A stretch of DNA of 64,000 bases from an uncultured Clostridia bacterium (GTDB lineage: Bacteria; Bacillota; Clostridia; Lachnospirales; Anaerotignaceae): NCBI GenBank assembly GCA_944384265.1, contig CALWSR010000006.1, positions 1-64,000 on the forward strand. Reading direction: 5' to 3'. How positions within the stretch are numbered: the stretch's first letter is position 1; each line of letters starts with the position of its first letter. The position numbers were made by a program, and so were the translations under genes. A model generated the notes under the pieces. It searched no databases. It was not told the origin of the DNA and saw only the letters and a list, made by a program, of their open reading frames with translations. Below, piece after piece: positions 1-9,120 of this stretch.

Positions 1-1450
1 GTCTGTCTACTGTTTCAAAATGCTGGCCATATGGAACTGTTGTAACAGCTTGTACTGCTTCTCTGGCGGCAGTGTTTGTAGTTGGAGTGATATCATCTAT
101 ATTGGTTTCATTCACAGCACCGCTTGTTTGCACTCCTTTTCCAGTTTTTCCACTTGCTTCTCTCACCACTTTATTTTTCACCGCATTGGCATTTTTTGCA
201 CTTCTTGTGCCGGCTTTCTCTGCTCCTTCTTGTGCTGTTTTTCTGCTACCTCTTGCGGCTGTTTTTTGTGTTGCTTCTTTTTGTACTGCTTCGCCAGCCT
301 TTTTCACCTCTTGAACCACTGGGGCTCCCATAGCTATATTTTCCAATGCTTCTTTAGAGGCCGTCCTTCCCGTTGTTTCCCCCGTTTTTGCCGTTGTCTT
401 TGCAGCTTCACCTCCTTGCCTTTTGGCCGTATTTGCCACTTTTTTTTCATCTGGTACCATCATTTTATAAGGGGCATTTGTAATACCATTGGCTATATTT
501 CCTGTTGGAACATTATCAGCAGTCAACATTCCTCGTCTTACCAATGTTCCCATATCTGGGACAGCTTCCTTAACTGCTGTTTTTACACCGCTGCCTGCAG
601 CTTTTATTCCAGTTCCAGCTATTTTTGCTCCTCCCCCTGTTGCATATGAACTGATTAAATCAAAGGCAAGCTCTCCTTCTTTTTCTGCTATTTCTTGAGG
701 TGTGCTTCTCCACACAAGGTCTATTGTATCCTGAAAAATACCTCCTACCAATTCTTTTGTGTTTTGCCATGGATGCTCTGCAAAATCCGAAACACTTTCT
801 ACAACCGCTTCACACACCTCTCCCGGTTGTGTTAAAAGTGTTTCCACAGCATCCAAAGTGCTGGTTGCACCATTATAAAATCCTTTCAACTCAGCTGCTT
901 TTATTGCCACTATCATATTTATCAATTCCGGAGGGTCAGGTATATCGTCTATTGTCAAATTTCCATTAAATAAATTTTCTAAAGTATATTTTTCATCAAT
1001 TACCCTTTCTCCTCTCCATACTTTTTCAACAATTTCAAGATGTTCTTGCAGATATATAGCCGCTTCTTTAATATATTGCTTAATACTGCCCTCTCTTTCT
1101 TCTATTTTCAAAGCTTCCATTTGTTCTGTTGTAATTGTTACAAATGGTCTATTTACCGGCGGTGCCGCCTCCTCCATCATTTTTTTAAGCATTTCTGACA
1201 TTGGTACCATAACCGCCGGATGTCCTATATAGCTTGCTCCTATTGTTGTCATCCCTCTTATATAAGCTCCATAAGGGGATTGTAAAAGCTCATATATATT
1301 TTGGGGAAAGGCCATTGCATTTTTGCCTTTTACAGCCGATTTTACTTTTTTTCCTCTGACCACTGCCAATCCCATTGCTATGGTTGCCGCTATTGGATTG
1401 CTTATCATAGTAGGGATAGACGCTTTTAATACATTTTGAAAAAGACCCAT
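1..1450 (-). CDS. Large toxin-like cargo protein of the VgrG locus (C-terminus beyond window)
   Basis: This is an open frame of 483 codons starting at ATG 1450 behind GAGGAGGAGCG and running off the left edge without a stop. It begins with a short Ala/Ile-rich hydrophobic stretch (roughly residues 9-32). A region of mixed composition follows to about residue 330. After that comes a long linker rich in Lys, Ala, Thr and Glu (repeated TAK, TGE, KAG-like triplets), consistent with a delivery linker ahead of a variable C-terminal domain. I recognise no catalytic motif in the visible part. It lies 45 bp downstream of the VgrG-like spike gene on the same strand, the usual place for a cargo or polymorphic toxin. 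The toxin role is inferred from position and architecture; a structural or tape-measure-like protein is the alternative. The domain that would settle this is not in the window. Confidence 0.6.
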   Translation of the reverse strand, partial: MGLFQNVLKASIPTMISNPIAATIAMGLAVVRGKKVKSAVKGKNAMAFPQNIYELLQSPYGAYIRGMTTIGASYIGHPAVMVPMSEMLKKMMEEAAPPVNRPFVTITTEQMEALKIEEREGSIKQYIKEAAIYLQEHLEIVEKVWRGERVIDEKYTLENLFNGNLTIDDIPDPPELINMIVAIKAAELKGFYNGATSTLDAVETLLTQPGEVCEAVVESVSDFAEHPWQNTKELVGGIFQDTIDLVWRSTPQEIAEKEGELAFDLISSYATGGGAKIAGTGIKAAGSGVKTAVKEAVPDMGTLVRRGMLTADNVPTGNIANGITNAPYKMMVPDEKKVANTAKRQGGEAAKTTAKTGETTGRTASKEALENIAMGAPVVQEVKKAGEAVQKEATQKTAARGSRKTAQEGAEKAGTRSAKNANAVKNKVVREASGKTGKGVQTSGAVNETNIDDITPTTNTAAREAVQAVTTVPYGQHFETVDR

Positions 1451-1495
1451 TACGCTCCTCCTCATATTACAGCAAACAATATTTCATTGCAACCG

Positions 1496-2929
1496 CTAGT
1501 TGATTCTCACTTCTTTTCCTGCAATGTCCACCATTTCATTGACTGTAATTTGGCTGGTTTTGCATTTAAACACAATTTCTTCCTTGGCCACAATAAATAT
1601 TTGCTCCTCTGCCTGCAAATCAATATTTTTGTCACTTTTTAAAAGAATCGGCTCTGTGCTTGTAATTTGAATGCCGTTTTGCTCATGAAGCCTGATGTAG
1701 ATGACCTGCTTTTCTCCTGTCTGTTCATTTGTTCCGTTGCAGCAGGTAATCAATATTTCCTCCGGACTGAATTTCAGTTCCTTTCCGTCTTTTGTTCTAA
1801 AATATTTTACTGCCGGGTCACTCAATTTATCGCTGCCCTTTTCCAGCACACGCAATGAATTGACGCCAACACCGTCTTTTTCCTCTCTTGTGGGGAAATA
1901 AATCATCACAGTATCCCCCACTTCCGGCATACAATACCAACCGCTGTTTCCCTCTGCTGTATAAGTGGTGGTATAATGAAAGGGATATGCCTCTTCTTTT
2001 TTTGTTTGTTCTGCGTCTATTTCCAGCTGTACCTTTACCCTATCCTGCACTGCCTCCAAAACCCTGCCCTTTAGTGACAATCCAATGATGCCCTCATGAT
2101 ACAGCTTATCCTGTGTAAAGCTGTTTTCGCTGGAAAGCACATATTCATAGACAAGCACGCCCTGCTGCATTTTTGCACTTTTTTGTTTGATATACAATGA
2201 TGCATTTTGAAATGTTACATTATCTCCGATTTCAAAATCCTTGTCTGTTTCAATATAAAATAATACTGCATCTAATTCTTTTAAATTTTTATTTTCATTT
2301 TGTGATGATTTTAAATATTGCTCTATGTTTTTGCAGATGCGGTAATGATATTGGTTTAAATTTCCTCTGTATTCCCCTTTGGGCATACCTATTGTAAATT
2401 TGGGCTTGTCCGTCAAATGAAAAGGTACAATGGCTGCATGAAAATGGGATGCTGCCCTTTTTATAAATTCCCAATCCGTTTCCATATACTGCATGATGAA
2501 GCTTCCTATTGCTTTTCCTTCTGTTATATTGTCTATTACATCACTGCCGGAATAAGGCCTGATGACCTTTTTTATCATATCTATGTAAGTCATATTCACA
2601 TTTTGAAAGGATTGTGACGCTTTTTTAATATCAAGCAGATAGGTGTTAGAAAAAGCCTCTATCTCCAGCCAATATACTCCTTTTTGCTTTTCTATTTCAA
2701 TTTTTGTCACCACCCCCTGAAACAAAAGCTTGGGATGCTCTCCTTTTTGTTCCAGTACAATTTGTGTGCCTGATTTTGTATCATAAATATCATTGTCCTT
2801 TTGCTCATCATAAAGCAATGCTGTCATACGCAGTCTGCTATGTTCGTTTAATTGCTGTTTGATTTCCAATTCCTGCAATGCCTTCATTGCATATTGCTGT
2901 ATTCCCAGCTGTAAATATGTATTGTTCAT
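1496..2929 (-). CDS. VgrG-like spike / phage late control gene D family protein
   Basis: The 477-residue product has the layout of VgrG/gpD-type spikes. An N-terminal gpD-like part (about residues 1-270) includes the conserved stretch with ETDWEFIKRAASH. A gp5-like OB-fold follows (about 285-365, with PEVGDTVMIYFP), then a beta-rich C-terminal needle segment with alternating polar and hydrophobic residues. Such proteins trimerise to form the puncturing tip of contractile injection machines. The ATG start follows GAGGAG at a somewhat long spacing. The gene sits 16 bp after the PAAR-like DUF4280 gene and before the toxin-like gene, so spike, tip and cargo are one transcription unit. A 460-residue paralogue at 48136-49518 shares both signature regions. 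No lysozyme or other catalytic extension is visible. Confidence 0.85.
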   Translation of the reverse strand: MNNTYLQLGIQQYAMKALQELEIKQQLNEHSRLRMTALLYDEQKDNDIYDTKSGTQIVLEQKGEHPKLLFQGVVTKIEIEKQKGVYWLEIEAFSNTYLLDIKKASQSFQNVNMTYIDMIKKVIRPYSGSDVIDNITEGKAIGSFIMQYMETDWEFIKRAASHFHAAIVPFHLTDKPKFTIGMPKGEYRGNLNQYHYRICKNIEQYLKSSQNENKNLKELDAVLFYIETDKDFEIGDNVTFQNASLYIKQKSAKMQQGVLVYEYVLSSENSFTQDKLYHEGIIGLSLKGRVLEAVQDRVKVQLEIDAEQTKKEEAYPFHYTTTYTAEGNSGWYCMPEVGDTVMIYFPTREEKDGVGVNSLRVLEKGSDKLSDPAVKYFRTKDGKELKFSPEEILITCCNGTNEQTGEKQVIYIRLHEQNGIQITSTEPILLKSDKNIDLQAEEQIFIVAKEEIVFKCKTSQITVNEMVDIAGKEVRIN

Positions 2930-2945
2930 ATGTCAAAGTCACTCC

Positions 2946-3272
2946 TCATTTACTTTTGATTTTTATGATGCCGCCCAGCATACAAGGTACTATGCAAATG
3001 TTTAAAAGTGCCAATTCGCTTTTGACTTTAAAATCCTTTTTCCCCTTTACCCAGGGCATACATACCACAGGAGTACATGGTACAGGCGGATTGCTTTTTT
3101 TGCACAGCTGAAAAGGCAGTATATTTTTTCCCACCACATTATCAAATATAGTAGCTTGGTTTTTTCCCGAAACACTGGAGCCATGGGGTGCAGGCACCTG
3201 CAGCTTGCTTGTCATTGTTCCCAATGTACACTCCAGTGTGGCTCCTTCTGTTACCATCCATATATCAGTCAT
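2946..3272 (-). CDS. PAAR-like DUF4280 spike-tip protein
   Basis: The start is set at the ATG preceded by GAAAGGAAT, giving 108 residues; longer in-frame starts lack a ribosome site. The protein opens with VTEGATLECTLG, a GATLxCxxG-type motif. It also has PAPHG, a Cys-rich middle (LCKKSNPPVPCTPVVCMPW) and a C-terminal CMLGGIIKI. This matches DUF4280, a family regarded as PAAR-like caps of VgrG spikes. Proteins of this type sharpen the spike and help attach effectors. Its place immediately upstream of the VgrG-like gene supports that role. The regularly placed Cys residues could bind metal, as in PAAR cones (inference). Confidence 0.8.
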   Translation of the reverse strand: MTDIWMVTEGATLECTLGTMTSKLQVPAPHGSSVSGKNQATIFDNVVGKNILPFQLCKKSNPPVPCTPVVCMPWVKGKKDFKVKSELALLNICIVPCMLGGIIKIKSK

Positions 3273-3482
3273 ATTCCTTTCCCCTCTTTCTTTGCAGTAT
3301 TCTGTTGCTTTTATGACCATAAAGCATTGATTTTGCAATCAAATCCACTTTTTCCCCTTTTACAGACTACAAAAGGGGAAAGTGTGGAAAATTCCCTAAG
3401 TATAAAGAAAATAACAGCAATACTATTATCCTTTTTTTAAACAGTGTCATATTCTTTTTTCTATCAATGTCATGCACACATT

Positions 3483-3902
3483 TTAAATGTACAAAATACG
3501 AATGGCGTTTTGCCTGCTTTCCTTTTGTTCAATGACCAATGATATTTCCATAAATTTTGAATTATCTGTTAAAAATGTTTCATGGAAGGATACCACTCTG
3601 GCATCCGGAAACACCACCTTTCTATGAAATAAATCTGCATAGGTCTGCTCCACTGTGACTTCTCTGTAACTGTCTTGTTTTTGATTGCACTGCTTTGCCC
3701 ATTTCTCCATTTCCTTCAATGCCTCTGTTGTGTTGCTGCTGCCTTGATTGATTTGTCCTGTTATAAACAATTTGCAGGCGGTATCATTTCCCTTTGCCAG
3801 TGTATTTTCTGCTGATGTTATTTCTAAAGCCGTATAAGTAACGCTATGTACTGACAGCTCCACTTTTTTTCCGCCGCCTTCTACACAAAAATAAATTCCC
3901 AT
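3483..3902 (-). CDS. Hcp-like small tube protein, paralogue 2
   Basis: The chosen ATG at 3902 follows AAGGAGGCGTTTTAT and gives 139 residues, although the frame stays open further upstream inside the previous gene. The N-terminus carries a VEGGGKK motif resembling the IDGGGKH of the preceding gene. The C-terminal half has the pattern FPDARVVSFHETF followed by a beta-rich stretch, similar to the end of Hcp-type tube proteins. Both neighbours are about 130-140 residues, close to short Hcp homologues. The gap of about 210 bp to the next gene (DUF4280) has no clear terminator. I infer a beta-barrel ring subunit or a specialised adaptor; the match is by pattern only. Confidence 0.55.
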   Translation of the reverse strand: MGIYFCVEGGGKKVELSVHSVTYTALEITSAENTLAKGNDTACKLFITGQINQGSSNTTEALKEMEKWAKQCNQKQDSYREVTVEQTYADLFHRKVVFPDARVVSFHETFLTDNSKFMEISLVIEQKESRQNAIRILYI

Positions 3903-3915
3903 ATAAAACGCCTCC

Positions 3916-4314
3916 TTATCTATGTGTTCCCTTGCATTGCCGTATGATAATCTCATAGCTTGCTCTGCCTTTTTCAGCAGAAAAAGCATCTTTATATTTG
4001 ACAACAAATGCTTTTTCAAAATGCACCTTTTGTATGCTTTCCCCCAAGGAATCAAACAATTCCATAGAAAATGCTCTGTAACAATTTTCATCTATATCGG
4101 GGCAAAATGCCCACTCTGCCAGCTTTGAAACATGAACCGTTTCCACACCGCCGCTGTGCAAATCAATTTCACCAATCAGTGTGACAGTATCCACACTTTC
4201 CTCCATATATATTTTCTGTACTCCCTCCACTATGCTGTATTCACTTTTTAATATGCTTCTTTCTGTCAATATAATGTGCTTGCCTCCGCCGTCAATACGA
4301 ACCTGTATAGACAA
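3916..4314 (-). CDS. Hcp-like small tube protein, paralogue 1
   Basis: This 132-residue protein starts at TTG (4314) with GGAGG eight bases upstream; no ATG sits at that position. It begins MSIQVRIDGGGKH and contains FEKAFVVKYKDAFSAEKG near the C-terminus, then a strand ending IIIRQCKG. That resembles the conserved end of Hcp-family tube proteins (F-x-x-A-F-V-V-x-Y). It is the first gene of the minus-strand cassette, 13 bp from its paralogue, with nothing coding upstream. The likely role is a tube or tube-initiation ring used with the VgrG spike, by analogy to T6SS. Classification rests on motif resemblance and context. Confidence 0.55.
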   Translation of the reverse strand: MSIQVRIDGGGKHIILTERSILKSEYSIVEGVQKIYMEESVDTVTLIGEIDLHSGGVETVHVSKLAEWAFCPDIDENCYRAFSMELFDSLGESIQKVHFEKAFVVKYKDAFSAEKGRASYEIIIRQCKGTHR

Positions 4315-5421
4315 TGCTAACGCCTCCTTATCATTTTTTATTCCTTTTTTATTTCATGACAGGGTATTGTTTTGTTCCATATTGCTTCTTTTTCTTATTT
4401 TGTGGATTGCTCCATTTGCAATAAAACAAAATATTGTATGTGGCTTTTACCCTTTCATTTATATTTCTAAAATATGGCTTTATTTGTCATGCTTTTTTTC
4501 CATTTTTTTGTTTTTTGTTTAAAGTTTATAGGAAATAATCACAAATTTTGTAATATTGTTGATATTTTAGACATTGATATCCATATACTGTTCATTTGAA
4601 ATATAAAATATAACAAAAAATTACATTTATTTTCTCATCAAAAACAGGAAAGGATTGATGCAAAAGCAAATGTCATAAACATACATTTTCTTAATCACCC
4701 AGAGAAATATACAAAGCCAATGAAACTGTGCAGCTTCAAGCACTATATTTTTCAAATGTATGATTCTGATATAAAAACGGAATATGGCATTTCAAAAAAC
4801 AGGAGAATATTCCCAAAATACTCCCCAAAGGGCTTTAAAATTTCATATCCTCTTTCCGCCCGGTACATATGCCATTTTGTTGCTTTAGCAAATATTTTTT
4901 ATGCTTATGATTGTTTTGACATAGCAATTTCCAAAGGAAATGCAGAAAAAACACCAATATCAAAAATAGGAGCAGTCTTTGCAGTACGACAAAAATCTCC
5001 TCTATATGAAATGGAAAGCTATGAATCATGATTTTTACAGCCAAAACCAGTGCTTTGCATTTTCCCTCTGCCATGGTCAATGGTGTGTATTCTCTTTTCA
5101 GCAATGGCATGTTATGGGCATTTCCCTTACTGTTTCTTTTATTTTTTTCAAAGAGTATGACACCCACCTCATTGTTCTATGCTGAAACTGGGCAATGCCA
5201 TATTGTTTTTACCATTGATACTGCCTATCTTTTTTTACCATAAGCTATGTATGATTTCCCCCAATCCCCCCTGACTCATAGCTTTTCGTTTCTGCCTTCA
5301 TGCAGCCCCTTTTTATTTGTATTCTGCCAACAGAATAAAACTGTGGATTTCCTCACCTGTTTCTGCTATACTTTTACTAAAATCATGCAGCAGAAAATTA
5401 AAAAGCATGGAGGAATGTTCA
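4315..5421. other. 1.1 kb intergenic stretch between divergent VgrG cassette and small gene
   Basis: I see no supportable gene here. Open frames at 4720-5031 (plus) and 4835-5167 (minus) lack good ribosome sites and have biased, low-information compositions. The stretch near 4490-4660 is very AT-rich and is where the promoter of the minus-strand cassette would be expected, but no convincing -35/-10 pair was fixed. Confidence 0.5.
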
Positions 5422-5868
5422 TTGGAAAAGCCATTAAAATTCAAACAAATTTTTATGCCATATCCCAATCCAGAAAATAGGTACACCGATTATGACAAAA
5501 AATTACAGCCCAAAATGGAATTTAAACCGACAGCTTTAGAAGCATTCTTTTTCAAACACAAAGAGAAACTGATTGAAATGACAATCAAAGCGTGTGAAAA
5601 CTATTTGGATGAGGAAGATTGGATGGCAGAAGAAACATTTCCCCGTGTGCAGGATTTAACCGGCCAATGGTATTTGGCTTTTGTTTCTGTGAAGCAGGAA
5701 GAAGATAACAAAATCGCTGTTGTATTATATATTCATTTTTTAGGTTATTATCCAAGGGGATGTGCAAAAAAAGAAATAGATGATTATCTAGGAATGGAAG
5801 CAATGTTTTACTATGACCCAGCAAAAAAAACATTTCTATTTGATGGCTTTAACACAGATTCTATTTAA
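5422..5868 (+). CDS. Hypothetical protein, possible orphan immunity-type protein
   Basis: The best start is TTG at 5422, eight bases after GGAGG, giving 148 residues; an ATG 15 bp upstream has no ribosome site. The product is soluble and acidic in the middle (YLDEEDWMAEE). It has an aromatic beta-strand-like segment (LTGQWYLAFVSV) followed by YIHFLGYYPRGC. No family is recognised. It lies on the strand opposite the VgrG cassette. Small orphan proteins of this size and charge beside toxin-delivery loci are often immunity proteins, but that is inference from context only. Confidence 0.55.
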   Translation: MEKPLKFKQIFMPYPNPENRYTDYDKKLQPKMEFKPTALEAFFFKHKEKLIEMTIKACENYLDEEDWMAEETFPRVQDLTGQWYLAFVSVKQEEDNKIAVVLYIHFLGYYPRGCAKKEIDDYLGMEAMFYYDPAKKTFLFDGFNTDSI

Positions 5869-6310
5869 TCAATCCACTCCATAACGAAAAGAGGTATTTA
5901 TTCAATATGGCTGTTCTTTTTCATAGAAATAATTTCATAGAAGTGATAGTATAAAACGCAGAAAATCAGACAACAAAAAATACAGTAAATGGGAAAAAAG
6001 CGGTTTTGTGAGAAATACACCATCCATTTCTTTTTGGCCACTAGGCAAACAAAAGCTCCAAATCCCACAATGCCACGCTATAAAAAAGGATATCAAAAAA
6101 ACAGATGGAATCCCCTTTTTATGCAAAGAGCAAAATTCCCCTGAATATCTTGTAAAAACAGGAAAGGAAACACTGTTTTTACAGCTTTGAAGAAATGGCC
6201 ATATGTTTACCATAACACTTTATGCTCACATTTTTTGCAGACAGAAAAAACATTACACCAATTAAAAATGTAACAAGCAATTACAAAATCCATAAATAAG
6301 GAGGAATATC
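5869..6310. other. Intergenic, no feature recognised
   Basis: This is 440 bp of AT-rich sequence. Short frames in both directions around 5935-6213 lack ribosome sites. The last 20 bases carry the AAGGAGG site of the acetyltransferase gene. Confidence 0.5.
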
Positions 6311-6829
6311 ATGTTTCGGCCGGCGGACTTAAACGACCTGAATGCTATTATACAAATTTATGACCATATATTGGAAAAAGAGGAAAAAACCATTTCTTAT
6401 ACAAATTGGCAAAAAGGAAAATATCCCACAGCAGCATATGCCAAAGCTGCCATTGAAGCAGGCACCATGTTTGTTTTGGAAGAAAACAAAAGTATTTGCG
6501 GCTGTGTGGTGCTAAATCACATACAGCCCCCGGAGTATAATGCCATTGATTGGAAATATGCTGCAAAGGAGGAGGAAATCATTGTGGTGCATACCCTTTG
6601 CATTTCTACTGCATTTACCAGAATGGGCTATGCCTCCAAGCTGATGGAGCATTGTGAATGCTATGCCAAAAAAAAGGGGGCAGCCGTCATTCGTTTGGAC
6701 ACCTATGAAGGCAATCTTCCTGCCTGTCAGCTTTATCCTAAACTGGGCTATGATTATGCAGGCACCACAAAATTTCATTTTCAAAATATAATTTGGGAAA
6801 ACTTAAACTGTTATGAAAAATTATTGTAA
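6311..6829 (+). CDS. GNAT family N-acetyltransferase
   Basis: The ATG follows AAGGAGGAATATC, an excellent ribosome site. The 172-residue length is normal for a single GNAT domain. It starts FRPADLNDLNAIIQIYD (the usual first strand and helix of GNATs). It continues with the acetyl-CoA binding region VVHTLCISTAFTRMGYASKLM, which fits the V-x-P-x-x-R-x-x-G-x-A pattern loosely, and ends with the N-x-x-A-x-x-x-Y segment NLPACQLYPKLGY. It would transfer an acetyl group from acetyl-CoA to an amine; the acceptor cannot be told. It sits 24 bp before prfC on the same strand, so the two are probably co-transcribed. Confidence 0.85.
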   Translation: MFRPADLNDLNAIIQIYDHILEKEEKTISYTNWQKGKYPTAAYAKAAIEAGTMFVLEENKSICGCVVLNHIQPPEYNAIDWKYAAKEEEIIVVHTLCISTAFTRMGYASKLMEHCECYAKKKGAAVIRLDTYEGNLPACQLYPKLGYDYAGTTKFHFQNIIWENLNCYEKLL

Positions 6830-6853
6830 TTTACAGAAAGGAACATTGTTTTT

Positions 6854-8449
6854 ATGACAAATCAAGAAGCAATACAAAAAAGAAGAATATTCGGCATCAT
6901 ATCCCATCCGGATGCAGGCAAAACCACATTGACAGAAAAACTGCTTCTGCATGGGGGCGCCATTCGGGAAGCCGGTACAGTCAAAGCCAGAAGAAACGCA
7001 AAATTTGCAAAATCTGACTGGATGGAAATTGAAAAACAAAGAGGTATTTCTGTCACTTCTTCTGTTATGCAGTTTGAATACAATGATAAAGTGGTTTCTA
7101 TCATGGATACTCCGGGACATAATGATTTTGGAGAGGATACCTACCGTATTTTGACCTCCGTAGACAGTGCCGTAATGGTGATTGACGCAGCAAAGGGTGT
7201 GGAAGCACAGACTGTCAAGCTGTTTAAAGTTTGCAGTATGCGTCAAATCCCCATATTCACATTTATAAACAAGCTGGACAGGCAGTCAAAAGACCCATTG
7301 GAATGTATGTCTGATTTGGAGGAGGCTTTGGGGCTGCCCTCTGCCGCTGTCACATGGCCCATTGGAAACGGACTGACATTTGAAGGCATTTATGACAGAC
7401 TGGAAAACAAAGTATATGTTTATAAAAAGGATATGGTCATTGATTTGGGTGCAAACGGTGTCTATGGAGAGAAACTGGACGGTGTCATCAGCCAGGCAAA
7501 CATTGACATTCTCCGCAGTGAAATCGAACTGCTGGATGGTGCAGGAAATCCATTTGATTTGCAGGCTGTCAAAGCAGGAAAATTGTCCCCTGTTTTTTTT
7601 GGCTCTGCACTGGTGGATTTTGGCGTCACGCCATTTTTGAATCATTTTTTGGATTGGTCGCCTGCTCCGGGGGTCAGAAAAACAACCACAGGAGAGGTTG
7701 CGCCCACAGATGAATTTTTCAGCGGTTTTATATTCAAAATACAGGCAAATATGAATCCTGCCCACAGAGACAGACTGGCCTTTTTACGCATTTGCTCCGG
7801 CACATTTGAAAGAGGTATGAATGTGACACTTTCCCGTACCGGAAAGCAGTTTAAGCTCAGCCAGTCCACACAGCTTATGGCAAATGAAAGAGAAACGGTA
7901 GAAACGGCTTGTGCAGGGGATATCATTGGCATTTATGACACCGGAAATTATCAAATTGGTGATACATTGACAAACAGCAAAGAAAAAATATTTTTTGAGC
8001 CTCTGCCTACATTCCCTCCGGAGCTTTTTAAAAGAGTGCATCCTGTTAATTCATTAAAAGCAAAGCAATTTCAAAAGGGCGTGGCACAGCTGGCACAGGA
8101 AGGTGCCATACAGGTATATCACAATGAATATAACGATGTGATACTGGGTGCTGTGGGTATGCTGCAGTTTGAAGTGTTTGAATACCGTTTAAAAAACGAA
8201 TATCATTCCGAAATTCGTATGGAGGAATTGGATTATAGCGTGGCAAGATGGGTATCTCCTTCCGTTGCAAAAGAAATTGATTTAAAAAATTATGTCACAG
8301 CCCGTTGTGCATTGGTCTATGACAGATTTGAAAGACCTCTGTTTTTGTTTGCAAATCAATATACCATGAACACATTTATGGAAAAAAATGAGAATATCAA
8401 GCTGGTGGAGGCATTGGATGTAGATGACAGGGCCTATTTAGATTTTTAA
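6854..8449 (+). CDS. prfC: Peptide chain release factor 3 (GTPase)
   Basis: The 531-residue length is standard for RF3. The G domain has a clear P-loop (GIISHPDAGKTTLTEKLLLH), the switch region after KQRGISVTSS, the G3 motif MDTPGHNDFGEDTYR and the G4 motif FINKLDR. Beta-barrel domain II and the RF3 C-terminal domain follow (GVAQLAQEGAIQVY, GAVGMLQFEVFEYRL). RF3 uses GTP to recycle RF1/RF2 from the ribosome after peptide release. Within the EF-G-like family, the MLQFEV region and the length point to RF3 rather than EF-G or TetM-type proteins. The ATG is preceded by AGAAAGGAAC at a long spacing. Confidence 0.95.
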   Translation: MTNQEAIQKRRIFGIISHPDAGKTTLTEKLLLHGGAIREAGTVKARRNAKFAKSDWMEIEKQRGISVTSSVMQFEYNDKVVSIMDTPGHNDFGEDTYRILTSVDSAVMVIDAAKGVEAQTVKLFKVCSMRQIPIFTFINKLDRQSKDPLECMSDLEEALGLPSAAVTWPIGNGLTFEGIYDRLENKVYVYKKDMVIDLGANGVYGEKLDGVISQANIDILRSEIELLDGAGNPFDLQAVKAGKLSPVFFGSALVDFGVTPFLNHFLDWSPAPGVRKTTTGEVAPTDEFFSGFIFKIQANMNPAHRDRLAFLRICSGTFERGMNVTLSRTGKQFKLSQSTQLMANERETVETACAGDIIGIYDTGNYQIGDTLTNSKEKIFFEPLPTFPPELFKRVHPVNSLKAKQFQKGVAQLAQEGAIQVYHNEYNDVILGAVGMLQFEVFEYRLKNEYHSEIRMEELDYSVARWVSPSVAKEIDLKNYVTARCALVYDRFERPLFLFANQYTMNTFMEKNENIKLVEALDVDDRAYLDF

Positions 8450-8457
8450 AAGAAGAA

Positions 8458-8565
8458 ATGATAGGCAAAAGCAGCATTGGGCATACTGCCAAAAAAGAAT
8501 ATTATGAATATACCCCTGAAAAATATGGCTGTACTGCCATTGATGACGACGATATTGATTGCTGA
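8458..8565 (+). CDS. Very short ORF after prfC with acidic C-terminus
   Basis: A 35-residue frame starts 8 bp after the prfC stop behind AAGAAG. It is Lys/Tyr-rich and ends in IDDDDIDC. It could be a genuine small protein, the remnant of a longer gene, or chance. A second short frame with a hydrophobic segment (8584-8742, 52 codons, no ribosome site) follows it, which favours a decayed gene. Confidence 0.25.
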   Translation: MIGKSSIGHTAKKEYYEYTPEKYGCTAIDDDDIDC

Positions 8566-9120
8566 TGGCCAAAGCTGTGTTTGATGAAAACCTATTTTCA
8601 TTCCATAAACCGCCCCGGTGTTGGCCTTGCCGGATATGGCATTACATTGATACTGCCTCTATCGCTTTTGCTGTTACAAAGCATTGTGCAGGAAGAGGTG
8701 AGAATACAAAAAGATACCCATTTCACTGCTTTGCTCTATTAAATACAAAAAGCCATAATGTATCAAATATAATATGATTCATTATGGCTTTCCAGACTAT
8801 ACACAGCATGGCTTTTTTGAAAGGGGGTATGGTGGATATAGATAAAGTGTAAACCAAATGACATACATTAAAATACAGCATTTTCATATGCTGGATTTTA
8901 TGTAAATAGAGAGTATCCGTTCTTTTCCTATTTCCTCTACAATATAAAGCAATGCAGGAGAAGGGAAGAGGAATTTTTCATTTTACCATAAAAGCCCGAA
9001 AATTTGGAAATATTTCTCTTTTGTTATATTCTTTCAAATAAAGTAATGCCTTTATATTTGGAATCATTACTTTTTGATAGGAATGCCATACATGCCCATT
9101 TTGATGAAATATAACACCAG
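8566..9120. other. Intergenic with a 12-bp hairpin after prfC
   Basis: A perfect 12-bp inverted repeat (AAAGCCATAATG at 8749-8760, complement at 8780-8791) may end prfC transcription, although the T tract after it is short. A weak 52-codon frame at 8584-8742 has one hydrophobic segment (GITLILPLSLLLLQ) but no ribosome site. Nothing else is supportable. Confidence 0.45.

Noticed and set aside
4720..5167. Opposed frames of about 105 codons in the 4.3-5.4 kb gap
   Set aside because: No ribosome sites. The minus one has a hydrophobic stretch but starts at a GTG with poor context, so neither is supportable.
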